A DNA stretch of 64,000 nt, taken from assembly GCA_036346275.1 (NCBI GenBank), contig CM070719.1, forward strand, positions 32,765,591 through 32,829,590. The letters are read 5' to 3'. Of the stretch, positions 12,767-24,229 are shown in pieces. The translations under genes were made by a program, and so were the position numbers. Within the stretch, counting starts at the first letter, position 1, and every line of letters begins with the position of its first letter. Under the pieces are notes generated by a model. That model searched no databases, was not told the DNA's origin, and saw only the letters and a list, made by a program, of their open reading frames with translations. Source of the stretch: Otatea glauca. Taxonomy: Eukaryota > Streptophyta > Magnoliopsida > Poales > Poaceae.

Positions 12767-13237
12767 TATGCCCCCCATTTTTGGGAGATAACATGTTATC
12801 TTCCAAAAATTTTCATCATCGTCTTGAACATATATTTTCTTATCATAACCAAATTTTTAATTGCATCGAGTTAATTTGGCTCTCAGGTCGGTAATTGGCC
12901 AACTCGTATATTCGTATTTGAGTTTTAGCCAATCAAGATCTAACCAGTACCTTGAACAAACCGATGCACACTACACGATCCCACGTTGATCCCTTACCAA
13001 ATCGGCTATCTCTCGAGCTGACGGGTGGTATGATTTTTCAGACTAGATTGGCTTTGTCGAACTAAAATCATCGGCCGAATCCGATTTTTTTTTCCTCCAC
13101 TCTTTTCTCGCAATCTTAATTGGATGAAGCTCATTAAAAGTTTTATCCCTTCGTTTTTCTTGTTCAGCTTCCCTCATCTCTTGGGTCCTTAGCCGCTGAA
13201 GCCTTCTTCTTTGTGATTGACTTAAATCCGGAGGACA

Positions 13238-15341
13238 TCATCTCGGCTTTGGTTCGATCGACTTACATATTTTTCCTATCAGATCCGTACTAGCCGCAGA
13301 GCTAAACTCTTCATCTTGGTCTTGTTTCTGACTTATGGTTGGCTTAGAAATTCTATCTTTAGCCGACCATCGCTGCCTATCACCTTGATATGGGTAATAC
13401 TGCATCGAACATGTGTTTGGTGATGGCAAAGCTAATCCCCTCTCCCAGCAAAATTGCCAAAAAGGGCACCGCTGATGAGCTCTTTAAGGGCCGCTTGGCC
13501 GACATTCATTAACTGGCCGATGTGGAGGAATTCGTCCTGGCCTTTCATTCCTCCTTTCATATTTTGCTAGTAGTTTTGAAAAAGTAGGCTTCGACTTCTG
13601 TATCGGCTTACGTAGTGGCAATGCTCTCTCAGCCTGATAACCCTTTGGTGTGATTGTTCTTAATTTTTTTCCTTCACGGTCGGCTTTTATTTGTATAGAG
13701 CCAACAGTAATCATGAGTGTCTTATTGCCATCAGAATTTGATTGTACATCAGCTTGACGCATCATTTTTATAGTCGATGATATATGAATTTGATCCTTAG
13801 GCTCTGCATCTTGTGTTGGCTTTTCCATCTTTTCAGAGCAATGAATTTGATCCTTAGGCTCTGCATCTTGTGTTGGCTTTTCCTTCTCGCCGAATTTTTC
13901 TCTTAATGGGCGTATCAACCCCTAGAAAGCTAAATCGGCCAACTGATTATCAGGTAGGGTAACACTAAAACACCTATTTCTCACTTCCCTGAATCTCTTG
14001 ACATAATCATTTACCGATTCCCCAGACTTCTGTTGGACAGAACTTAGATATGAAATCCTGAGTTCCAGACTGCCGGAGAAAAAGTACTCATGGAATCGGC
14101 ATTCCAAATCGTTCCAAAAATGAACCGAATTTGGAGGTAAACTAGTAAACCAAGTGAAAGCAGCTCCCGATAAAGACAAGGGAAATAATCTAATTTTCAG
14201 CCCGTCGGACTGAGCTACCTCACCACACTGAGCGATAAAGCGTTCGACGTGCTCTAAGGTCGTGACCGAATCATCCCCAGAAAATTTGGCAAAATCAAGA
14301 ACTTTAAAATTATGTGGATATTGCATGCGATCTATATAATTCGGATACGGCTTTCTATAGCCGATGACTCTACCCTTTGGCTGTAAGCCGAATTGATCTA
14401 TCAACACGGCAGAAATCTGGTCAGCTCAATTAATTAATGTTGTTAGCCGACGAGATATCAGGGCTCTGCCAATGATCATGACTGGTATTCTGCCCCCCGA
14501 GTGCAAACTCGGGCTGCCGGTTAGACTGAGCCGACGGATTTTGTAGGATTTGATCATACCCATCGTACCTCCTAAACGATGATTCTGGTACAAGGACAAA
14601 GGGCTCTGCGTAGGTTACCACCTTATGAGGGACCGGATTCCTGGGCGGAATCGGTTCTTGGTACTAGATGTGCCTAATGGGTTCAATCGGCTGTGAGACC
14701 GATTGTGGAAAAATATTAAACGGAGCTGACGGCGGCAAAGTAGCCGACACGTTTGGTCTAGCGGCATCAGTGTACGCCTGATGATGTGTCACCCCACTAG
14801 GGCGAGGGTCTTGCGGTAATATGACCGTCGGTTGAGTTGGCAACATGGAGGGTATTGGAACCGATGGTTTTGCGGCAACCGCTAGGCTAGCATTCTGCCC
14901 TATCGAATACACAGGATATGTTGGCAGCGCCTGTAGTGGATCGAGAAGACTTCCAGATGAAGCCAACTCTTGAGCAACAATTTTTACACTGTTTGCAATC
15001 ATCAGCTTAAGAGTACTAACCAAAGCCGATGATTGATTAATTAATGCGTGATGTACTGATTGCTCAATCATAGCCGATAATTCGGCCTGTGCTGGTACGT
15101 AATGACTTGCCGGGCTAGTTGAGATTTCAGCGTCGCCGAGCGGATTCAGCACCGGCAGAGCGGTCTTTTGGGTTACACCGCGCCGGGTCTTTTGATAACA
15201 ACCCAGCATCATCTTTTCCAACGCAGATTTCCGATCTTCGATTTGTTTACGCTGCTCCGGAGTTAAATCGTCCAATGTGGGGACGATTATAGCTTCAGTG
15301 TTGAGATCAGACGGTGGAATCGACTTCCCTGATGAGAACAT
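13238..15341 (-). pseudogene. Gag of the gag-only retrotransposon (broken)
   Basis: The minus-strand frame begins ATG at 15341 about 30 bases after the 5' LTR. The N-terminal part (to 14664) is Pro/Ser/Gln rich with an early DLTPEQRKQIEDRK helix. The central part (14407-13922) has the Retrotrans_gag signature: KFSGDDSVTTLEHVERFIAQC, SLSGAAFTWFTSLPPNS, ESVNDYVKRFREVRN. A C-terminal charged tail contains a duplicated segment, with the KPTQDAEPKDQIH motif twice at about 13890-13800. It is broken by an in-frame TAG at about 14662, a frame change between 14430 and 14407, and a TAG at 13919. Confidence 0.85.
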
Positions 15342-15369
15342 TATGGTCCCACCGGGCGTGCCAAGAGTG

Positions 15370-16012
15370 TGTTGGCGTCAAAAACTTGAAGTAGGGTTTC
15401 TAACAACAGACACGGATGAATACAGTTCGAGGCGTGCGGTCGATTTGACTCATGTCGACAAGGTAAAAATATGAAATTCTCTCAAAGCCGATTGTGGTGA
15501 TCAATCGGCTTAGATTCAATCAGCTTGAAGCCGATTAAATCAAGGTAACAAGGTAAGTCTAATTAGCCGATTAAGGCTAGTCAGAGGATAAAGGCAGATC
15601 GATTCTGAAGAAGGTGATGCGCAATAAAATCAGAACTAATCGAACCTGGGGTGTAATTTGAAGAAGATCAACAATCGGCGATGCGCAACTTTATTGATCA
15701 AGATCGAATTACAAAGGCTAAATTACAAGAACTACTCCTAGTCGACGGAAAAGTAGATGAAAAAGTAGACGCGAATTGGTTGATTGGCTCTGGGCAGCTT
15801 TTCTGATCACCTCTCGACCTCTTTTATACCCATCGTCCGATAGAGTCCTGGTACGACGCGTTAGGAATAGAATTCGTATCGGCCTCTATTTGGATGGTGC
15901 TTTCCTTAACAACCTGTTTCTTTTCCAAATATCTTGATCCATTATCCCAATCGTATCTTGTTGATCTTGGACTGCCGATTTTGACCCTATTTGCCAAATT
16001 TTGGTGCAAACA
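15370..16012 (-). repeat. LTR (5' in element sense) of the gag-only retrotransposon
   Basis: Direct repeat partner of 12122-12766. On the minus strand this is the 5' LTR, with the primer-binding segment immediately downstream (about 15362 to 15350) and the gag start at 15341. Confidence 0.88.
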
Positions 16013-16017
16013 CACAT

Positions 16018-17228
16018 GTACTCACTTAAGAACACGCTTCAATCCTTGCCTACTTGACCATGCAAAAGTAGATGTACACTTCCTTGCAATTATCCTGAAG
16101 AAGTTGCAAGAACTATGAGGATAAATTTCAGATTAGAACTCCGTATTCTAATGAAAAATTCGAGCACAAGCTATAGAATCAAGAGTATATCTTTAATCTA
16201 CAAATTTGTGGTTACATTTACAATGGATGGAGCACACATATATATGATATAGGGGGGTGCATGAACAGTACCCAGCGTAAACAGTGCTTGGCATGAACAG
16301 TACAGGTGTGAATAGTTACCATGTGCACTCACCCATCTAATTGGAAACTATCTCAAAAGTTTAAAAACAAACTATTATAATTTAGGAACAATCTTTTCTT
16401 GCCAGGTAATGGTGATATATTTCTTTGTTTGAAGATAGGTGAAATCTCCCTTTCCTTTCCTTTCCTTCTACTCCTCGTCTTTTCTCATGCTTCTTTCCTT
16501 TTCTTATTGGCTGCATGCATGGAAGGAAAGGTGGTTGTGCATATAGCCCAAATTACCTTCTAGTTCTTTCATGTGGTTCCCGTCCTCTCTCGCCTCCCGC
16601 TAGTTTTCAACACGGTACATTAGTGCAACTTGATTCCAATTAACATTTGTGTAATCTTCATAACAAACAACAAGCAAGGACCTGCTATTAGATAGTACAT
16701 AATTCTCATGTAAATATAGTCAAGATTGTTTAAGAAAAAGATTCACCTGTTGATATTTGATACGGCTTTACAATTCTTTCCCATTAATTAATTAACAAAT
16801 TAACTAGAAAGTACTAAACGTATGTATATCTGTATCATGGTGCCTAGTGCGCGAGGAGATGGCACTTTGGACGGTGTAGGCTACCGATGAGCGTGGTGCG
16901 GTGCCTGTTGTGGTACGGGCGCTAGCGCGCAATGTGGCATAGACAGGGGGCACGGTGCGATGCACAGCACGCTACTAGCGTAGGGGCAGGTGCGAGCACA
17001 TGGACGCAGTGTGGGCACAGAGGTGCAGCGTGGTGCCCAATGCTCGGCGGCGACTGCAATGTCGGGTGTAGCAGTACCAATCCATGGCCTTACCTGAGTG
17101 CCCATGGAAATCCAATCTCAAACCCTAATTAACAACTAGATGATCTAGTGTCTAGGGAACAAGGATTAATTTAATAGCGTGGAGATTGATGGCATACCGT
17201 CGGCTTGAGAGAGTTTCGTGCTGATAAT
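16018..17228 (-). other. Copia leader, LTR-proximal half (left copy)
   Basis: Non-coding internal 5' region of the left copia, resuming after the gag-only insertion. Bases 16860-17130 are GC-rich with GCAC-type repeats, like the GC-rich leader of the right copy (51390-52270). Next to the LTR (about 17207-17227) is the minus-strand TTATCAGCACGAAAC, a primer-binding segment comparable with TTATCAACACGACG at 51111 in the right copy. ORFs here were judged random. Confidence 0.6.
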
Positions 17229-17480
17229 GTGTTAAATAATAAACTAATCGCCATAGATCAATCCAAGTGCCAATCAAGAATACCCAAAGAACAATCACAA
17301 TAGATGGACATAGGATATAGGGGATATAAACTCCTTTTCTCTCTTTATTGATTGTAGCTAGATTCTCTTGTATAATGGAGTACTATATTTATACCCAAAA
17401 CTCCTTAGAGGTAGTTTCAAAATTCATTCATTAAAACCAAGAGTCCGATCATATCTCAACGGTAATAAGGAGATGCTGGT
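17228..17480 (-). repeat. Copia LTR, R-U5 end (left copy)
   Basis: On the minus strand there is a TATA-like GGGTATAAATATAG (about 17380-17393) and, downstream, an LTR end ...TTTAACACA before the primer-binding segment. The upstream LTR boundary is not visible. Bases 17480-17763 are AT-rich and probably more LTR, but I cannot fix the edge. Confidence 0.5.
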
Positions 17481-17990
17481 GGGTTCTAGCCGATAGTGGT
17501 ATTTTATTTTTCAGGTGATGAGTAGGCTGTCATAAAAATAGAGGGGAACTAGTCGGAAGTTATTATTATGGCGAGCATAGCAAAAAATACATTTAAATGT
17601 CTGGTGTAATCCAAATTCATACATAAATCAATAAGAAATAAAGTTTAAATAGTAAATAATTAAAGATAATATCTTAATAGTGGACGGTGCATTCCAAAAG
17701 CTCAAAAATATATACAAGTAGCAATTTTAAGAACAAAATTTATTGGATTAATAATACGCATAATCTATACCCCATTATAATGCACCTAAGCAATTTTTCC
17801 TACGTCCACCCTAAATAATGCACCTCATTAGAGATGGCCCAATATTCGTGCACCCAGCAAAACGTCCCCAGAAACTTGCATTCATCAAAATGAACGTCTC
17901 AGATCTTTCCTCAGTTTTACTCATCCACATCCGATTGCCATTATTTTGTGTGTCTAATCATCCCTGTGGCCCACAACAGACCTCCCCCAC

Positions 17991-18192
17991 CTACATATTT
18001 GGAAGGAGAGCGAATCAAACAAGGAAATAAATAAGGAGGATCTGCATGCAAGGAAACCAGACTTGAATTTTTCTTGGCCAAAATTATGCGTACTACATAT
18101 TTGGAAGGAGGGTGAATCAAATAAGGAAATAACAGGGAGGATCGCATGCATGGAAACAAGACTTGAATTTTTATTGTCACGGCATTGTGGTC
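17991..18192 (+). repeat. 102-bp tandem duplication
   Basis: Two diverged units starting CTACATATTTGGAAGGAG at 17991 and 18093. Both continue through GAATCAA, AAGGAAATAA, GGAGGATC and GACTTGAATTTTT. The inverted copy at 50560-50745 has the same duplication, so it predates the spread of the element. Confidence 0.75.
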
Positions 18193-18999
18193 GTATTTTT
18201 TCCGAATATGACCCTTCTCGAGACTTTTTACGGATCTAGCCCCATAGAGCCTAATTTGAAATATACGAAGAGCGCTGAATTTTTATTTTATTTTTATCTA
18301 AGGAACCAGCGGTCTATGAGTCTTTGCTTAATTTTTTCAATTTTTCTCGCGGAACCGGTATGCGTGAAACCTTTATTTAATTTTATCTTTTTTCCTTACG
18401 GATCCAGTGTCGTGAGCGCGATTTATTTTCAAATTTTTGAAATCTTCCTGTGGCCCACAAATGACCTTCCTCACCTCCAAAGCATCAACAAGGAAAAGAA
18501 ACAAGCGTTCTAGAAAAGAAAGGACCATACATTACGTCTTTGGGAAAAGGAAACCGGGAGATGGGCGCGTAGGCCGGAGAACAGCAGTGCAATGGCTCCA
18601 CGATCGCCATCGGTGGCTTTATTGACCAGCGCGAGGTTCTTTGGTCGACAACCTCATGGTATAAATGACTCAACAAATTTATAATTTAATTTTTTAAAAT
18701 AATTTTATTAAGTACAAAATAATCGAAAGTTTTTTGAGAATTTTTAACCTAATGTGCTATCTTTTCAAAAATCCTTCTATATTTAAAAAATGAAGGCAAC
18801 TCACTGTAGCTTCTTCTAGTGCGACCCAGGACAGAAGAAGCTTCTTCTCTTCCCTCCCTCCGTTAAAGCAAGAAAGAAGCTCCAAAGCTCCATCAATCCC
18901 GCACCAAATCTCATCTTTCCATCTATGGTGTTAATTCCCCAAATTTAGTGCTCTATTGCCAAAATTTCCTCCCAATCGATTTGATCCCAAATTATGGTT

Positions 19000-19270
19000 T
19001 CCATAAATATGCTTGTTTGAGGCTATAAAAGCGGTGAGCTCTCCTCCACCCCATTGCATTGCGTAAATCCCAAGCGCTCCCTCTTGTAAAGATCGCGGAT
19101 TTTGGAGGTAACCCAAGCCATCACCGTCATCTTTCGTGAAATTCACATAGCCGTGACTCCTCCTCATGGTAGCCGGTCTCGGCGATCTCGCCCACCAAGG
19201 CTTGACCCATCGCGACCGTGAAGCCACCACCCGGCCTTCCTGCCTTGCGCTAGCCAAGCCCGGAGAAACC
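19000..19270 (+). promoter_or_regulatory. Captured promoter-like block with TATA box
   Basis: A TATA box CTATAAAAG (19023-19031) is followed by a C-rich leader, a possible splice donor GGAG|GTAACCC near 19107-19115, and GC-rich exon-like DNA to about 19270. The counterpart in the inverted copy is at about 49400-49660, with its TATA read on the minus strand (about 49643-49651). It looks like the 5' end of a plant gene picked up by the element. This is inferred from composition and motif order only. Confidence 0.4.
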
Positions 19271-19814
19271 TGTTGTGCTCTCTGTGGAAACTACAAAAAA
19301 ATAATCTAAAACCGAGAAAATTCTTTTTCTTTCTCTTTCTTGATTTAAAATCTTTTGGGAGCCGTTTTAGCCCATTCGACCTCCATTTAATTCCGTTTTT
19401 CTTTCTAAATTCATTTAAAATTCTAAATTTCTCTTTTATTATTAAGTGTTGTATTCATACTTATCTTCTCATTTAATTGATAAACGGGTGTACTACCGTC
19501 GTAGCGTTAGCACAGGCACTATACAAGTACTAAAGATAACAGAAGGATACCAAGGGTGCAACAAGCGTAGGCAATGCTCTAGCCCTCTCGTGGCCCTATG
19601 GTACATCCGTAACCGGAGATAGGTTACCTTGAGATCAATAACATTATGAAGTCCTAGACAAAACAAAACAAAAAAAGAGTGAATTTTTGCACGCGGTGGG
19701 TTGAAAAAGGAAAACATAGTCGTGACCAGTGTTCAGAATCTCGCTGAGATCTCGGTTTCCGGCAGGCGGTGATATATAAAATTCGGCCGGATGCAATGTA
19801 AACAAGAAACAACG

Positions 19815-19885
19815 CTGGGCTTAGTTGGTAATCTACCCATTCCACCTGCGTGAGGTTGGCGGGTCGAACCCCAGCTTTGCCATTT
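19815..19885 (+). other. tRNA-like (SINE-head-like) segment
   Basis: Contains an A-box-like GCTTAGTTGGTAATC and, about 40 bases on, a B-box-like GGGTCGAACCCC, in the order and spacing of a pol III tRNA promoter. It lacks a full foldable cloverleaf with matching acceptor arms that I can see, so I do not call a tRNA gene. Best reading is a tRNA-derived SINE head. Confidence 0.45.
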
Positions 19886-19939
19886 TTTCCCTGTGCGCCG
19901 ATTTCATTTTTTTTGCCGTCCGCCACCCCCATTCTCGTC

Positions 19940-20215
19940 GAGCTCTCCCTCGCACCGTCCCCATTCTCCGCGCCGTGCTTCCCCTCGCCCTCGCACCGTC
20001 CTCGCTGAGCTCCCACTCGCGCCATCCTCACCGAGCTAGCCCTTGCGCCGTCCTCACCGAGCTCCCCCTCGCACCGTCCTCACCGTTCGACGACTCCGCG
20101 CCGTCCTCGCCATCCTAGCCAAGGCGCTGAGCTCCCCCTCGCGCCAGATCCATGCTGTCCTCATTGAGCTTCCCCTTGCGTCGAGCCGACTCCGCGCCGT
20201 CCTCGTTAGATCCGA
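19940..20215 (+). repeat. 26-bp GC-rich minisatellite
   Basis: Tandem 26-bp units of the form GAGCTCCCnCTCGCnCCnTC followed by CTCACC. Adjacent units start at 20007, 20033 and 20059, with more diverged units on both sides. Several ORFs cross it on both strands only because of the repeat. Confidence 0.75.
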
Positions 20216-20381
20216 GATCTCCTCATTTCTCGCTGAGATTTCGGTATTTTCCACTGAAATCTCGAAAATCTCGTTTAAAAGAGAACCGGATTTGAATTTT
20301 GTTTGGATTTTGTCAGAAATTTCACCCTCGGGATGGTGACGAGATTTATACCGAAATGGAATTTAAAACCTTAGTCGTGAC

Positions 20382-22030
20382 TTTGGATCCCTTCAGAAAG
20401 ACGAGTCCATTTTCAACATGGAAGTTTTGCTGCACAAACCAAGCCAATTCCTCAAAAATCCTTCTAAAACCCTATTTGTTTTGAACACCTAATTGGCGTC
20501 AGGCGGGTTAGACGGTCGTCTAGAAAAACATTGATCGAGGGCCAATGCATGAACATCTGTTGATTGTGTGTAATTGCTTATAAGTCTATTACTCGCTTTA
20601 GTGCTACTTACTAGCTTGGGTAGCATCCAGATCACCAACGCAGAATAAAAAAATCATTTGCTAATCACAAATGGTTGAGCCTAAGTAGAGCCATATAAAG
20701 ACACACACAATGCAAGATGCTTATACATGATTGTTTAAAGAAAAAGAATACGTCCACATCATTGATAACTCATGGAAAAGTTATTTCCTCGGACAAGCAT
20801 CTCATTTATGTGTGTCTCCGCTGAGCACTTGCTTAAGCATCGGTGGCTAATTAAACATGGATGCTACGGAATTGCATCTTATCAACCTGGAAAAAAAGCT
20901 CAGTTTTTTTGCTACTAAACAACTCCTAAACATCTGTATCCTCTTAACTGTCCTCGCTACGGCGCGCAATACCATGGGCCTTTTTTTCTCTGCCTTGAGC
21001 CAGCAACAGCGTGGGCTTAGAAAACCAACTGGTTAACAGTGCTACGGGTTAAGGTCTAGAACGTGGGCCCCACCTGCAGTCATTTAGGTTTGTCCATTTT
21101 GTTGGGAGTGGGGCCCAAACAAGGGACAGACGAGTGGAGGAGAAGGCACGCCACCGATCCAAATCGCCTCATCTCTCCACTGATAGCAGTCGTTACCATC
21201 AGCTTGGCCAGCCTTTGTTAACTTGTCGCTGGCGAAACGACAACTTGACCCTATCTCCATCAGCATCTGCACACAATGCTCTTGAAACATCTCAGTTTTG
21301 ATCTGCTGTTGTAGTGTTACACGAGTGTGTTTGGTAGGACTTCAACTCCACCAGATTCGTGGATCTAGTGGAGCTGGGTATTCCTAGCTCCACCAGATCC
21401 GTAGAGCTAGATCTGTGAGTATATTAAGAGTGTTTAGATAGATTATCTTTTTAAATTTTAGACCAAAAATATAAACTTAATTCACTTTATTTTAGCCTAC
21501 AAGTTTCAGATCTCAGATAAAACTGAGATCTGGAGCTCTACCAAACAGACCTTGTAGTCTGAATCTTGTATGTTGCTGCCGACTTTGGTGGCATAATGGT
21601 CTGACATTCTGATCTAATCTGGTCATGCATTGTTCAATCATTGCCAGGCTAGCTCGTGTACTGATTGATTAAATCCTACGCGGTACAACTGTGTCAGACT
21701 TCCAGTTCCATAGTGTTAAGATGCAATCAGTAAGCCTTTCGAGGTAAAAATAAAATAAAAAAGCCTTTTCATGTTAAAAAGAATTGTGAAGTAGTGAGAA
21801 ATCAGTATTGTAATTATATACATTATCACTAAGATGGGTGATCAGCTACGAACTTCCTTCTCAGAACACGCTTTAATTTGCAAGATGCAAACGAACACAC
21901 TTTCATCCGTTTGCTGTAAAGACAAAGATACATAATTTGGTATGACAGTGTAAACACGCAAAAGAAGCAATCTTCAATTTCTCTATACACGCAATCTCGG
22001 TCCCAATCGGGTGCACAAGTGAAAGCAACA
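20382..22030. other. Unassigned intergenic DNA with one MITE-like segment
   Basis: No gene seen. Around 21318-21552 a short element-like piece begins GTGTGTTTGGTAGGA and ends TCTACCAAACAGAC, an imperfect inverted repeat resembling grass MITE termini. I found no convincing target duplication. The rest is unique-looking DNA downstream of the CASPL gene. Confidence 0.35.
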
Positions 22031-22159
22031 AACTTTTAATTATATACCACCATCAGGTAGAAACAATGGACTATACAATGGTCAATGCGATAGCTCACAC
22101 TGTACACAGAAGAGAGCATGCCGACTCATGTAGTCGTGTATGTATGTAGTCTGTAATCG

Positions 22160-23898
22160 TCATATGTATGTCTGTCTGGCCAGCTTGAAACCTGAGATGA
22201 GGGCAGATAGAGCAAGGCAGACGAACGCAAAGAATGCCATGCTGATGGAAGCAGCGGATGAGTCGGTGAATACGTTGTCCGCACCTTCTCGCATGCGGTT
22301 GGTGATTGGGATTGCAGCAGACAGTGCAGACATCAGAAGGTAAGCTGTCACCTGGAAGAGCAAAATAATTGTATATTTTCAGGTCAAATTATAGAAGCAC
22401 CGGGTAATGTTCTAAGCTCCATAAACATGGAAAGTTCAGACCGTCATTGAGCCTTTGTATATAAGTCATTAATTAGCCCTGCAGTCAAATCCTCCGAGTT
22501 TCTCTTTTCCCCTGCTCATATGCCTGCCTAAAGGTTCATATATAAAATTCCATGTGGTTTTTCTTTGACGTGGAGAAACTTACACATGAAGGTTATGTTT
22601 TGTGACATATATGTCACTCTCATTTATTCGAACTACAGCGTAACAAATGATGATCACTTTCGAATTACTACCAAAAGCTGATAATATGAATGAACTTGGT
22701 ATCTTCAAAGGGCTGATGTATTCATGCAGATTCAGATGTTTAACATATGACCTGAATCAACAAGACTCGCGAACCTACATGTCAAGAACATACCTACTTC
22801 TTAGTTCTGAAAAATGTGGCTGACAACAACTAGGAAGAAAAAAATACTTCTATTCCAGAGGCAGAAATGTATGATATGAATCTAAGTACTGAAAGTAACC
22901 AGCATGTGGACTCATAAATCATTCTCAAGTACAACTGCTTAATTAGCCGAAGAAATGCATTAAAATTTCAGCACATAACAGCTTGAACAATAATTCACCA
23001 CCCAATTGTAAGTTTGTGAGCCCTGACAGTTGTCCTTAAATTATATATTGTTTCTCTTAACACCAAACCACCACCCTTAAGCTCAATGAGCAATGTACTC
23101 TGCTATTGATGCGGAATTTAGAAACAAAAATTCCACTGCGATGTGTAAGCATCATCCCCTTTCCCTATTGTGCAAGTAACTGTACTTCTGCTTTAATCTC
23201 CTACGAGGTGAGGCGATCAATGTTCGATGCAAGATCACAGACACATAACCAGGACAAATGCCAAATGTCACAGCAAGAATAGCAACGAGAATTGCAGACC
23301 CAAAATTCAGAACAGAGATGAATGCCTAGGTGGCAGGCAGGAAGAATTGCTGCGCTGACCTGATCTCCGGCGAAGTCGACGAGGAGGGCGACCTTGCCCT
23401 GTAGGTCCTGGCCGCCGGTGAGCCGGACGCCGTGCCGCACCAGCTGCAGCGTGGTGTAGATGAACGCGAGCAGCGCGATTGCCACGACGTACCTAATCAA
23501 GCACCAACACCAAAACGTTTACACACCCACCACACAGCCACCGGTATACACCACGCACGCCGTATGAATCAGGAACTGTACGGGCAAGGCAATGGCCGGA
23601 GGAGCACCTACCTGTACTCCTCGTAGTGGTCGAACTGCCTCCAGTCGCCATGCTCGTTGGCTGCCATGACGAGGAAGGCGAGCAGGGAGAGCGCCCACGT
23701 GGCTGCCCGCAGCGCCGAGCCGGACCTGTCCAGGAGGTCCTGCCGCCGCCAGCGCCGCACCACCGCGCCGGGGGCGTCGTCCCGTCCTCCGTCGGAGGCC
23801 CCAGCCGCGCCGTCCCTGCCGGCGCCGGCGGCCTTCTCAAGGTCCGCGGCGGGGGCGTCCGGTGCGGCGCCGGAGGCGGCTGCGACAGCGGCGGTCAT
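22160..23898 (-). CDS. CASP-like membrane protein (CASPL4B type), three exons
   Basis: The only intact host gene I can support. Minus-strand exons are 23898-23612, 23492-23360 and 22351-22160 (stop TGA at 22160-22162). All four splice sites are GT/AG and the joined frame is 612 nt (203 residues), the normal CASPL length. An Ala/Pro/Gly-rich cytosolic N-terminus (about residues 1-60) precedes four hydrophobic segments: WALSLLAFLVMAA, VVAIALLAFIYTTLQL, YLLMSALSAAIPI and SISMAFFAFVCLALSALIS. Conserved family motifs are HGDWRQFDHYEEYRY, DFAGDQVTAYL and the C-terminal SGFKLARQTYI. CASP-like proteins are plasma-membrane four-pass proteins related to Casparian strip scaffolds; the role of class 4 members is mostly unknown. 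Intron 2 is about 1 kb. Repeat DNA starts only about 230 bp upstream of the ATG. Confidence 0.93.
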
Positions 23899-24132
23899 GT
23901 CGCGCTGCTGGAGGAGAGCGCTCGCGGGAAGGTGAGGTTCTTGGGGACTTGGAGTGGAGGGGGAATGGAATTGGTTCGGTGGTGGCGTGGACGCGTGGTG
24001 CTTCGTTGGAGCTCACGAGTTATCATATAAACCATTATTCTCGAGAGGTACGGCCGATGCATTTTTCACTGTGGTTTCTACAGTACCTAGATACATAGAT
24101 TTATATATTTGTTACACCTCACACTTCAAAAT

Positions 24133-24190
24133 CGGCTCTTAGCTTAGTTGGCTGAAGCCTTGTCGTGCATGTTGGGTTCGAATCCTCTTA
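24133..24190 (+). other. tRNA-like segment at head of a tandem array
   Basis: An A-box-like TAGCTTAGTTGGCTGA is followed about 30 bases later by a perfect B-box GGTTCGAATCC. It is directly followed by AT-rich tandem repeats. No complete tRNA cloverleaf is seen, so it is most likely a tRNA-derived retroposon head. Confidence 0.5.
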
Positions 24191-24229
24191 TTTTTTTGTG
24201 TCGGCTTCGCTTATTTAATTGAGCAATTA

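Larger units (their letters stand above)
12122..16012 (-). mobile_element. Complete gag-only (non-autonomous) LTR retrotransposon
   Basis: Two direct LTRs, 12122-12766 and 15370-16012 (about 645 bp each), start TGTTGGCGTC and end GTGCAAACA on the plus strand. They are flanked by a perfect 5-bp duplication CACAT at 12117-12121 and 16013-16017. On the minus strand a polypurine tract (complement of 12768-12785, a GGGGGG run) precedes the 12766 LTR. A primer-binding segment TGGCACGCCCGG lies next to the other LTR (about 15350-15362). Only gag-like coding is present and no protease, RT or integrase. It would need enzymes from an autonomous relative. Confidence 0.9.
17764..19521 (+). mobile_element. 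Helitron-like repeat, copy A
   Basis: About 1.76 kb with an inverted second copy at 49150-50967 matching along its length. Both copies begin TCTATACCC preceded by A and end ...AGGCACTA followed by T, the A/T host flanks expected of Helitrons. The 3' end lacks a strict CTRR and I see no convincing terminal hairpin, so class is uncertain. It contains a duplicated about 102-bp segment (17991 and 18093) and a promoter-plus-leader-like block (19000-19270). No transposase is encoded. Confidence 0.55.
19727..20371. mobile_element. 645-bp element with 10-bp target duplication
   Basis: Flanked by the perfect 10-bp repeat TAGTCGTGAC at 19717-19726 and 20372-20381. The outer parts are rich in 'ATCTCG/GAGATTTCGG' motifs, also found at 27.3 and 28.7 kb. 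Inside are a tRNA-like segment (19815-19885) and a 26-bp minisatellite (19940-20215). I see no clear terminal inverted repeats, so it may be a retroposon or a composite. The class is unknown. Confidence 0.5.

Noticed and set aside
16881..17132. Cys/His-rich short ORFs
   Set aside because: Lie in the GCAC-repeat copia leader on both strands; no start context or domain.
19815..19885. Functional tRNA gene
   Set aside because: Box-like motifs only, inside a repeat; no good cloverleaf.
21318..21552. MITE as a confident feature
   Set aside because: The inverted ends are imperfect and no target duplication is visible; mentioned only within the unassigned region.
23626..24142. Plus-strand ORFs up to 134 codons
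   Set aside because: Antisense to the GC-rich first exon of the CASPL gene and its upstream region.
24133..24190. Functional tRNA gene
   Set aside because: A and B boxes are present, but I cannot fold acceptor and anticodon arms; it adjoins repeats.
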